Positions 25,455 through 32,207 of a DNA stretch of 48,230 nucleotides are shown in pieces (within the stretch, counting starts at the first letter, position 1; each line of letters begins with the position of its first letter). The notes beneath the pieces were generated by a model. That model was given only the letters and a program-made list of their open reading frames with translations, was not told the DNA's origin and did not search any database. This DNA is from HGM11368 sp051883415. GTDB lineage: Bacteria; Bacillota; Clostridia; Christensenellales; UBA3700. The stretch covers positions 1 through 48,230 of the forward strand of contig JBJETR010000028.1 of the NCBI GenBank assembly GCA_051883415.1, written 5' to 3'. Position numbers and translations under genes: made by a program.

Positions 25455-25634
25455 CGAAAAGCGGTAATTTTATCGAAACGAGCGTACTCGGTGTACGTGT
25501 GTGAGAAAAGTTCTCCAAGAAAAAGGTACGTTAGAATAGTTTTGACGGCATAGGTGCGAGTAAGACGCGAAGAGCGGAGTTTTTGCGACAGAAGCGTACT
25601 TGAGCGTACGTGACTGAGCAAAAATCTCCGCTCG
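25455..25634. repeat. Diverged ~60-bp direct repeats around GCGTACT..GTACGTG
   Basis: Two related units, at about 25455-25516 and about 25568-25634. Shared words in the same order: GCGG, a TTTT tract, CGA, GCGTACT, GTACGTG, TGAG, an A tract, TCTCC. No ribosome binding site or convincing codon structure on either strand. Confidence 0.65.
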
Positions 25635-25667
25635 ACAAAGTATTACGACGCAGATATGCCGTCAAAA
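25540..25667. repeat. Long nested imperfect palindrome next to ylmC
   Basis: Outer arms TTTTGACGGCATA (25540-25552) and TATGCCGTCAAAA (25655-25667) are a perfect 13-bp inverted repeat. Inside are GAGCGGAG (left) and CTCCGCTC (right), T/A tracts, and a central GTAC-rich hairpin, giving a nested structure of about 128 bp. The right arm abuts the ylmC stop codon (25668), so the structure would form at the 3' end of the ylmC transcript. Confidence 0.8.
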
Positions 25668-25922
25668 TCAACAAGGGGGTAAACCGTCGTCAAGTTCCAC
25701 CAAAATAGTATCCTCTCCTATCTTGACGATACACTTCCATGGAATGAATATGCTATCGTTGCCGGAGACGCATTTGATGATTTTTTTGTCCCCCGGGACG
25801 ACAAAGCCTGTGATATGACCGAGTTTGTTGAAACACATATCGACAATTCTACCGAGTCTTTTGCCGTCGCACACGTTGACAACTTCCCTATTTTTTAGTT
25901 CGCAAAACGATAATTCTCCCAA
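25668..25922 (-). CDS. ylmC: PRC-barrel protein of the YlmC/YmxH sporulation family
   Basis: 84 residues. The PRC-barrel core ELKNREVVNVCDGKRLGRI, VDMCFNKLGHITGFVVPG and SIFIPWKCIVKIGEDTILVEL matches the YlmC/YmxH family, which is linked to sporulation; its molecular role is unknown. The start is a TTG at 25922 (no earlier ATG fits), with GAGGG as probable ribosome binding site seven bases upstream. That site forms the 3' arm of the hairpin at 25928-25954, so translation could be controlled by folding. In B. subtilis ylmC lies just after sigG; here a leucine-rich-repeat gene separates them. Confidence 0.85.
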   Translation of the reverse strand: MGELSFCELKNREVVNVCDGKRLGRIVDMCFNKLGHITGFVVPGDKKIIKCVSGNDSIFIPWKCIVKIGEDTILVELDDGLPPC

Positions 25923-25927
25923 AATAA

Positions 25928-25954
25928 ATCCCTCACACTATTTGTATGAGGGAT
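25928..25954 (-). terminator. Hairpin after the LRR gene that also covers the ylmC ribosome binding site
   Basis: Perfect 8-bp stem ATCCCTCA / TGAGGGAT with an 11-base loop, followed on the minus strand by TTATTTT. It may terminate the LRR transcript. Its 3' arm contains the GAGGG preceding the ylmC TTG start. Confidence 0.55.
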
Positions 25955-26004
25955 GTGTATGCGATATGACGAAATTATAAATATCGATCTATAGTAGAAT
26001 GCAT

Positions 26005-29000
26005 CTAATTGTCGTAGGTGATAATAATATCTACCAACGTAGTTCCTTCGCCATTCCACTTCTCACCTTTAGTAATTGCCGCCCATTGCGATCTAGAACC
26101 TCGATATTTGATAGTCAAATTGGTACAACTTTCAAAGGCGTAATCATTTATTTTAGTAACGGTTGTAGGTATCTCAACGTACGTCAAGTTTTTACAACCG
26201 GCAAAAGCTCCCTGCCCTATGGCAGTAACGTCAGATGGTATAACGCTGGTATTGCAACCCTGTATCAGTGTTTTAGTGGCTTTTTCGACAATGCAGTTGT
26301 ATTGAGAATAGTAGTATTTATTGTTGCTATCGACATTAATTTCCACAAGATTATTATCATAAATGTGAGAAGAAAATGCCGAATATCCTATTGTAGTTAC
26401 ACTTGCAGGTATAAAGACGGAGCTAACACGCAGGCAATCGTAAAAGGCATTGTTGCCTATCTCTTTGAGTCCATTAGGCAAATTGCAAGAAGAAAGTAAA
26501 TAACAGCCACTAAAAGCATTATCTTTGATATATTCTACGCTCTGAGGTAGCGTAACAGACTGAAGTGACGTGCAAGCCCAAAACGCATCAACACCTATAG
26601 TCTGTACACCATCTTGTAGCGTAAGTGACGTTATACTAGAGCATTTTGAAAAAGCATTATCGCTTATGATAGTTACAGTCGAAGGAATAACTACCGTTGA
26701 CAAACTTGTGCATCCATAAAATGCGTTGTTTTGCAGTGTCGTTACCCCGGGGAAGGAAGCAGTTCTAAGCGAAGTGCAGTTAGAAAATGCCGACTCTGAT
26801 ATTTGAGTCACGCTTGTAGGAATTTCTGCCGACTCCAATGCATAGCAATCCCAGAATGCTGCGGCACCGATTTCTGCGAGAGAACCGTTGCTAAAAGATA
26901 CGCTTTCTAGCTTTTCACACTTAGCAAAGGTTTTTTCTTGAACTACACTTACCTTTGACGGTATAGCAACGGAAGTCAAATTTTTGCAACCATAGAAAGC
27001 GTTATACCCCAATTCTTCAAGAGAAGCCGGCAAATAGAGCGTGCTTAGATTGCAGAAAATAAATGCTTTAGGATTGATTGTTTTTACTCCTTCCGCAATA
27101 GTAACACTGCTAAAATTTGCATTGGCAAAAGCAGCAGAGCCAATTTTATCAACACCGCTAGGCACTTCCAATATATCGACTTTAGTCCCGTTCAAATACA
27201 AGTCGTGAGCCACCATCAAAGGATTAGCCTCAGGATTTTTGAATTCTATGCTACACCACTCTTTTAAATCGGTTATATATACGCTAGTGAGATGTGAGCA
27301 ATTCTTGAAAGCATCCTCGCCCACGCTTTGCAAAGTATCGGGCAAAGCAATCGTCGTAAAATCCTCATTGTTGCAATTTTGGAAGGCTTTGTCTTCAATA
27401 GTAGTCAAAGCAATATCTTCTGAAAATTCGATAGAAGTTAATCCATAGCACTCCGCAAAGGTCGCATAAGGTATCTTTGATATGTGCTTAGGTATCACAA
27501 CCCTATTCAATGCTGCGCAATTATAAAAAGCTTGAACGTCTAATTCTACTAGACTATCGGGAAGAATAGCGTCAGTCAAAGCTTGACATTTGAAGAAAGC
27601 GTTTTTGCCGATATTGGTAAGCTTGGAATTAAAATTCACTTTAGCCAAGGCATAGCATTCAGAAAAAGCACTTTCTCCGATGGAAACTACACTGTCGGGA
27701 ATGGTAAATTCTTTGAGAGATACACATTCCCAAAAAGTACAAGTAGGAATAGTAGTAATAGGCGAAGCGTGGTCAATATTTACCGTCTTCAGAGCCGAGC
27801 ACCCTGCAAAAGCATACACGTCAATCTTGTTGACGGAATTAGGTATAGCAATGCTCTCTAATTGGTTGCAACTCTCGAATGCCGACCTGCCAATAACCTC
27901 AACGTTATTGCCTAAATTGACGGTTGTGAGATTGTCGCAATTGTAGAATGCCAAGCTGTCAATAGTGGTTATAGAATTAGGTATAGTCAAGTACTCTATA
28001 CTACATCCCGTAAATGCGTTGGAATTGACTTTTGACAAGCCATTAGGCAAAGTCAAGCCAACGATTCGCCAGCCATTGAGATACAAGTCGTGAGCGTAGG
28101 TCAACGGATTGGCTTTTGGATTGTCAAAGACTATTTGACACCAACTATTCAAATCCGATATGTGGACCTCTCTAGCACCGTCTGCATTGTCAAATGCCGA
28201 TGCACCGATACGCTTTAGCGAATCGGGAATGTATATTTTGTTGATATCTTGATTGGTATCGAAAGCACGTTCGGCAATGCTAACGGTACCCGATTTGATT
28301 CTAAGAACGCCGTTGGCAATATTACCTTTGTAGCCACACGCTACGTTGCCTACGTAAAATACTCCGTCTTCTTGCTCGTCATACAATTTTGTGCCGGCAA
28401 ACGTATCTTTGCTTAACATAGTCGATTCTTGGTTTTCGCAAACAAAGTTAGACAGCTTGTCATTGTTAAGAAAAGCGTAATCGCCAACTTTTTCTACGCC
28501 TTCTTTAACCGATACACTCTCAATATTGACACAGTTAGAAAAGGCTCCATAAGCGATTTGTCCGCTAGTAATCGTTACTTCTTTTAGAGATTTAGGTATA
28601 TAATATACGATTTTTTCTTCTAGTTCGGTTTCTTGATTAAGATATACTTGTTCGGTTGCCTCGCCGCCGGAGAATTCTTCTTCGCCAAATATGTAACCAA
28701 AATTGTATTGGTCATAATAACCGTATACGACCTCTCTTCTAGCGCCTACAAACGGCAAAGTGAGGTTCTCTATATTTGACGCACCTGCAAATGCCCCCTC
28801 TTCAATATCCACGACACTGTCAGGTACAACCACACCCTTTACGCCAATTGCATCCTTAAATGCCCCTTTGGATATGCTTGTAACGGGCTTATCTTTGTAC
28901 GTGTCTTTGATAACAACGTTACCAACCGATTTGACCTTGGATACAACGTAATGGTCTCCTTCTAGGGCATATTCTACTCCATTGAATTTTAAAGAAAGCA

Positions 29001-29334
29001 AAACAGTAACAGTAGTTGCTATTACTGCTATTATTAAAAAAATTGCAACTATTGCACGAAAATTAAGCTTTGGAGCCTTTTTAGTTTTTCCTGTTGACTT
29101 ATATGAACTTGATGTGTTTGCATTGCTAGAAGAAGGCACAGGAGTATGACTAGGAGCAACGGTTGGCTTCTCAACTATAGGTTTATTAGTACTCTTTGTA
29201 TTCGTGGGTTTTCTATTAGTAGAGTCTTTATCCAAAGAACAAACGACATTACCGACTTTTTTATTTGAGTTCTTTTTATCCAAAGAATTTACAACACCGC
29301 TATGTTTGTTATTGTTTTTAGAAGTATCACTCAT
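26005..29334 (-). CDS. Membrane-anchored BspA-like leucine-rich repeat (LRR_5) protein
   Basis: 1109 residues. Residues 1-90 are hydrophilic, rich in Asn, Lys, Ser and Thr, and presumably cytoplasmic. A single membrane helix spans about 92-115 (IVAIFLIIAVIATTVTVLL), with no signal-peptidase or sortase motif, so the rest is likely outside or, in a sporulating cell, in the intermembrane space. From about residue 150 onward there are roughly thirty LRR_5 repeats of about 23 residues, with the pattern AFxxCxxLxxVxIPxSVxxIG. Two larger units recur about 300 residues apart, with SWCQIVFDNPKANPL near 395 and EWCSIEFKNPEANPL near 693, each followed by AHDLYLNG. The ATG at 29334 was preferred; an in-frame GTG 12 bases upstream lies next to AAAGGA. 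It interrupts the sigG-ylmC synteny. Ligand unknown. Confidence 0.88.
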   Translation of the reverse strand: MSDTSKNNNKHSGVVNSLDKKNSNKKVGNVVCSLDKDSTNRKPTNTKSTNKPIVEKPTVAPSHTPVPSSSNANTSSSYKSTGKTKKAPKLNFRAIVAIFLIIAVIATTVTVLLSLKFNGVEYALEGDHYVVSKVKSVGNVVIKDTYKDKPVTSISKGAFKDAIGVKGVVVPDSVVDIEEGAFAGASNIENLTLPFVGARREVVYGYYDQYNFGYIFGEEEFSGGEATEQVYLNQETELEEKIVYYIPKSLKEVTITSGQIAYGAFSNCVNIESVSVKEGVEKVGDYAFLNNDKLSNFVCENQESTMLSKDTFAGTKLYDEQEDGVFYVGNVACGYKGNIANGVLRIKSGTVSIAERAFDTNQDINKIYIPDSLKRIGASAFDNADGAREVHISDLNSWCQIVFDNPKANPLTYAHDLYLNGWRIVGLTLPNGLSKVNSNAFTGCSIEYLTIPNSITTIDSLAFYNCDNLTTVNLGNNVEVIGRSAFESCNQLESIAIPNSVNKIDVYAFAGCSALKTVNIDHASPITTIPTCTFWECVSLKEFTIPDSVVSIGESAFSECYALAKVNFNSKLTNIGKNAFFKCQALTDAILPDSLVELDVQAFYNCAALNRVVIPKHISKIPYATFAECYGLTSIEFSEDIALTTIEDKAFQNCNNEDFTTIALPDTLQSVGEDAFKNCSHLTSVYITDLKEWCSIEFKNPEANPLMVAHDLYLNGTKVDILEVPSGVDKIGSAAFANANFSSVTIAEGVKTINPKAFIFCNLSTLYLPASLEELGYNAFYGCKNLTSVAIPSKVSVVQEKTFAKCEKLESVSFSNGSLAEIGAAAFWDCYALESAEIPTSVTQISESAFSNCTSLRTASFPGVTTLQNNAFYGCTSLSTVVIPSTVTIISDNAFSKCSSITSLTLQDGVQTIGVDAFWACTSLQSVTLPQSVEYIKDNAFSGCYLLSSCNLPNGLKEIGNNAFYDCLRVSSVFIPASVTTIGYSAFSSHIYDNNLVEINVDSNNKYYYSQYNCIVEKATKTLIQGCNTSVIPSDVTAIGQGAFAGCKNLTYVEIPTTVTKINDYAFESCTNLTIKYRGSRSQWAAITKGEKWNGEGTTLVDIIITYDN

Positions 29335-29482
29335 AACATTCCTCACTCCTTTGTTAGTTTATCACTTGCCATAGCCAATATTTAGCGTAGCATTTATCTT
29401 TATATTTAGTCTAAACAACATACTTCCATTTTGCTAATTTTCTAACGTAAAAGTATATCATTGAACAATATCGTACTACAAT

Positions 29483-29560
29483 TTAGACATATACAACTTT
29501 TACAGGCATTTTATTTGCCGGAACAATAGGTACGTTATTAGCGTATTGCAATGCTGCCAT
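29483..29560 (-). CDS. Short ORF (25 residues) with strong expression signals
   Basis: An ATG at 29560 preceded by GGAGG with six bases of spacing opens a 25-codon frame ending in TAA at 29483. The peptide starts MAALQYANN, contains VPIVPANK and ends VKVVYV. It has two lysines, no cysteine and no clear membrane segment. A near-consensus promoter (29600-29628) lies just upstream. It precedes the LRR gene by about 150 bases on the same strand and follows the sigG terminator, so it could be a leader peptide of the LRR transcript or a free small protein. No family was recognised. Confidence 0.55.
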   Translation of the reverse strand: MAALQYANNVPIVPANKMPVKVVYV

Positions 29561-29599
29561 AATGCACCTCCACAATGATAATATTCTGTTATCAATATA

Positions 29600-29628
29600 A
29601 TTTTAAGGTGTATTAAAATTGTTGTCAA
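29600..29628 (-). promoter_or_regulatory. SigA-type promoter upstream of the short ORF and LRR gene
   Basis: Minus strand: perfect TTGACA (29623-29628), 17-bp spacer, TAAAAT (29600-29605). It gives a leader of about 32 bases before the short ORF. Confidence 0.75.
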
Positions 29629-29744
29629 TACAAAAATGCATTTAAAATTATTAAATGTTATTAGAATTATTTAAATCCTAATAAACTTTAGTATATTCTA
29701 CTAAATTTATTATTTTTTACATATTTTACCATAAATAATAGGCG

Positions 29745-29778
29745 TAAAAACAATACAACCGCCCTTTTGAGCGGTTGT
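29745..29778 (-). terminator. Intrinsic terminator after sigG
   Basis: Stem ACAACCGC / GCGGTTGT (29755-29778) with an eight-base loop, followed on the minus strand by ATTGTTTTT. It lies 13 bases past the sigG stop. Confidence 0.85.
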
Positions 29779-29791
29779 AAATCTAGAAAAG

Positions 29792-30559
29792 TCATTGACA
29801 CAAAACTTTCATTTTGTATAAGGCGTTTTTTTCCAATCGACTGATTTGAGCTTGCGAAATGCCCATTCCTTGCGATATTTCTACTTGTGTTTTGCCACCG
29901 TAATATCTAAGCAAAATCACTTGTCTCTCCTTGTCGGTTAGGGCGGAAAGTGCATTTTTGACGCAAAATCTATCTATCCACAAGTCTTCCGACTGCGAGC
30001 TATCTCCTATTTGGTCCATAATTGAAGTACTGTCTTCACCGTCGTTGTACACTTGCTCTTGCAACGATATAGTATCGCTTACTGCGTCAAGGGCACACAC
30101 CACGTCTTTGAGAGGTACGTCTATCTCTTGCGCAACCTCCATTAGCGACGGTATGCGAGCTTGATTGGTTTCTATATTTTCTCTTGTTTTGAGTGCTTTA
30201 TAAGCAATATCTCGCAGAGAACGACTGACTTTGATACCACTACTTTCTTTGACAAAACGCCTAATTTCTCCCACGACCATTGGTACGGCGTAAGTGGAAA
30301 ATCTAACGTTGAATTTACTATCAAAGCCGTCAATCGCCTTCATCAGCCCCACCATTCCCACTTGGAAGAGGTCGTCGCTCGAAGCCTTGTTGCCAAAGCG
30401 TTGAACCACCGACAAAACCAAGCGAATGTTGCCAAGGACAAACTTCTCTTTAGCTCTATCGTCGCCTAATTTGGTTGCTTGCAACAGTTGCAAACTCTCT
30501 TCGTTGCTAAGTTTTGGCAAAGAAGAAGTGTTTAGACCGCATATTTCTACTCTGTGCAT
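29792..30559 (-). CDS. sigG: Late forespore sigma factor SigG
   Basis: 255 residues, directing late forespore transcription. The N-terminus VEICGLNTSSLPKL is diagnostic for SigG. Region 2 contains NIRLVLSVVQRFGNKA and FSTYAVPMVVGEIRRF; region 3 SRSLRDIAYKAL; region 4 the helix-turn-helix KTQVEISQGMGISQAQISRLE. AAGGAGG precedes the ATG. It lies 85 bases downstream of sigE, the standard arrangement, and a sporulation-type promoter is visible in that gap (30581-30611). Confidence 0.96.
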   Translation of the reverse strand: MHRVEICGLNTSSLPKLSNEESLQLLQATKLGDDRAKEKFVLGNIRLVLSVVQRFGNKASSDDLFQVGMVGLMKAIDGFDSKFNVRFSTYAVPMVVGEIRRFVKESSGIKVSRSLRDIAYKALKTRENIETNQARIPSLMEVAQEIDVPLKDVVCALDAVSDTISLQEQVYNDGEDSTSIMDQIGDSSQSEDLWIDRFCVKNALSALTDKERQVILLRYYGGKTQVEISQGMGISQAQISRLEKNALYKMKVLCQ

Positions 30560-30580
30560 ATTTCCTCCTTATGTAGTTAC

Positions 30581-30611
30581 CATTATGCACCGAGTATCGA
30601 TTAGCTATTTA
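30581..30611 (-). promoter_or_regulatory. Candidate SigF/SigG-type promoter of sigG
   Basis: Minus strand: TAAATA (30606-30611), 18-bp spacer, CATAATG (30581-30587). This is close to the SigG consensus (TGAATA, 17-18 bp, CATACTA). No SigA promoter is evident in the gap. In B. subtilis, sigG is transcribed from its own promoter by SigF and then SigG. Confidence 0.45.
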
Positions 30612-30644
30612 CTTGTATATAGATTTTGGGTAAAAACCAAAAAA

Positions 30645-31343
30645 CTATACCATTTTTGATATTTCTTTTTTGAGTTTTCCCATGACTTTCTTTTCTAATC
30701 TCGATATGTAAGACTGTGATATTCCCATCATATCGGCTATTTCTTTCTGCGTCTTTTTTTGCGTACCAAGTATGCCGAAACGCATCTTGATGATTTGCCT
30801 TTCTCTAGGAGTCAGTACGTCTAGCGATTTACGCAAGATGTCTCGATCTGCCTCTTGGTCTACGTTTTGGGATACAACGTCGCTATCTGTTCCAAGCACG
30901 TCGCTAAGCAAAAGCGTATTGCCGTCCCAATCCACGTTGAGGGGTTCGTCAAGCGACACGTCGCCTCTCGATTTGACTGTCTTACGAAGATACATGAGGA
31001 TTTCGTTTTCGATACATCTGCTGGCATAGGTTGCTAATTTGATTTGCTTGTCCATCTTAAAACTATTGACTGCCTTGATTAGACCTATTGTGCCCACCGA
31101 TATCAAATCCTCGATATCGATGCCCGTATTGTCAAACTTTTTGGCAATATAAATCACCAATCTAAGATTGTGTTCTATAAGCTTTTTCCTTGCTTCCTCA
31201 TCGCCTTTCATAAGTTTTTCGACAGTTTTGAGCTCGTCGTCACTGTCTAAAGGATTAGGCAATACTTCTCCCGTGCCTATGTAGTCAACGTTATTACCTA
31301 AACCGAAAACCCCAAGTAACCAATACAATAGTTTTTTGAGCAT
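30645..31343 (-). CDS. sigE: Early mother-cell sigma factor SigE (pro-sigma-E)
   Basis: 232 residues. The hydrophobic N-terminus (LKKLLYWLLGVFGLG) fits the membrane-associated pro-sequence that SpoIIGA removes. Region 2: HNLRLVIYIAKKFDNTGID and LATYASRCIENEILMYLRK. Region 4: KTQKEIADMMGISQSYISRLEK. The gene starts eight bases after spoIIGA, its protease, and forms the spoIIG operon with it. Confidence 0.96.
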   Translation of the reverse strand: MLKKLLYWLLGVFGLGNNVDYIGTGEVLPNPLDSDDELKTVEKLMKGDEEARKKLIEHNLRLVIYIAKKFDNTGIDIEDLISVGTIGLIKAVNSFKMDKQIKLATYASRCIENEILMYLRKTVKSRGDVSLDEPLNVDWDGNTLLLSDVLGTDSDVVSQNVDQEADRDILRKSLDVLTPRERQIIKMRFGILGTQKKTQKEIADMMGISQSYISRLEKKVMGKLKKEISKMV

Positions 31344-31351
31344 AATCCCTC

Positions 31352-32119
31352 CTATATCTCACTATGTAACAGCATTCCGTACTCGCCAAGCGGTGTTTTA
31401 CTTACGCCAACGACTACGTTGCGATAGCTTTTGCCACTATCCAGCACAATCATTTGGTCAAGTTCTCTTAGTTCTATTTCACTTTTGCCGTTGACTGTAT
31501 TGACTTTCATAGACATTTTATGCGTGTCGTCGTCTTGATATAACGTTTGATATACGTCCTTATCTATCATCATCACAGGGCGATAATCTCGATAATACAA
31601 TCTATTACCGCTATCACAAAATGCCGTTGTCGTCAATTTTACGTCACCGTTGACGAGCAAGACTTGGCAAGAAAAATGCTTTTTACGCCGAGCTAACACA
31701 AAGTGTTTCCAGATAATCCTTGACGAGCACAATACGAATACTAGTCCTAAACCGACGAATAGCGATACGTATCCATTGCTATCGAATATCGACTTGCCGA
31801 ATATATAGCTACTTCCTATCGCAACTCCGCCGAGCAAAAACGTTATGGCAAAAAACACCATTATAGCCGAAAAATAATGAGCTAAGCTATTATATCTTGC
31901 CCCGACCGCAACCATTACAAGCGCAAGTGCAATTTTGACAAGCCACAAACCACTCCACTCGACGTATGGATAAACAACTGCAAAAATTGCACCGATTAAC
32001 GCCCCCAAGCATACTCTTACAAAGCTAACTTTGCATTTGACTAACATTTCGGTCAGGGCAAGTATAAAGCCACCAATCAATATATTGACTAGCAAAACAA
32101 CCTCAACGTACACTTGCAT
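31352..32119 (-). CDS. spoIIGA: Pro-sigma-E processing protease SpoIIGA
   Basis: 255-residue membrane aspartic protease that activates pro-sigma-E in the mother cell. The N-terminal half (about 1-135) carries five hydrophobic segments. The C-terminal half holds the protease domain with FCDSGNRLYYRDYRPV near residue 165, which includes the catalytic DSG(N). It is cotranscribed with sigE. The ATG has no ribosome binding site, and a perfect -10 box (32126-32131) ends six bases before it, predicting a leaderless transcript. Spo0A-like boxes lie upstream. Confidence 0.93.
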   Translation of the reverse strand: MQVYVEVVLLVNILIGGFILALTEMLVKCKVSFVRVCLGALIGAIFAVVYPYVEWSGLWLVKIALALVMVAVGARYNSLAHYFSAIMVFFAITFLLGGVAIGSSYIFGKSIFDSNGYVSLFVGLGLVFVLCSSRIIWKHFVLARRKKHFSCQVLLVNGDVKLTTTAFCDSGNRLYYRDYRPVMMIDKDVYQTLYQDDDTHKMSMKVNTVNGKSEIELRELDQMIVLDSGKSYRNVVVGVSKTPLGEYGMLLHSEI

Positions 32120-32125
32120 AGACGC

Positions 32126-32131
32126 ATTATA
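32126..32131 (-). promoter_or_regulatory. -10 element of the spoIIGA-sigE promoter (predicted Spo0A-dependent, leaderless)
   Basis: Perfect TATAAT on the minus strand, followed by six bases and the ATG at 32119. There is no consensus -35 at 17 bp; a TTGACA (32141-32146) is only 9 bp away and cannot pair with it. Lack of a properly spaced -35 suits an activator-dependent spoIIG promoter. Confidence 0.6.
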
Positions 32132-32144
32132 CAGCTAGATTGTC

Positions 32145-32176
32145 AAAAAAAACTTCCGTCTATGTCGGACGGAAGT
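32145..32176 (-). terminator. Intrinsic terminator after ftsZ
   Basis: Stem ACTTCCGTC / GACGGAAGT with a seven-base loop (32152-32176), followed on the minus strand by eight T (complement of 32145-32152). The loop and right arm overlap a Spo0A-like box. Confidence 0.9.
32163..32169 (+). promoter_or_regulatory. Spo0A-like box, spoIIGA proximal site
   Basis: TGTCGGA on the plus strand (consensus TGTCGAA, one mismatch), centred about -47 from the predicted spoIIGA start. Confidence 0.45.
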
Positions 32177-32200
32177 AATTTTTTGTAAAAATTTGACTAG

Positions 32201-32207
32201 TGTCGAT
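32201..32207 (+). promoter_or_regulatory. Spo0A-like box, spoIIGA distal site
   Basis: TGTCGAT on the plus strand (one mismatch to TGTCGAA), centred about -85 from the predicted spoIIGA start. It overlaps the ftsZ stop codon. Same orientation as the proximal box, 38 bases away. Confidence 0.45.

Larger units (their letters stand above)
29347..29791. other. 445-base gap between sigG and the LRR gene
   Basis: Contains the sigG terminator (29745-29778), a very AT-rich stretch (about 29631-29740) without structure I can name, a strong promoter (29600-29628) and the 25-codon ORF (29483-29560). No separate promoter for the LRR gene is obvious in 29347-29482. Confidence 0.6.

Noticed and set aside
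25424..25621. A 65-codon minus-strand frame in the repeat island
   Set aside because: TTG start without a ribosome binding site, and the frame is made almost wholly of the repeats and palindrome; a repeat-derived open frame is more likely than a gene.
32126..32146. TTGACA and TATAAT upstream of spoIIGA as a normal SigA promoter
   Set aside because: The two boxes are only 9 bp apart; RNA polymerase needs about 16-18, so they cannot form one promoter.
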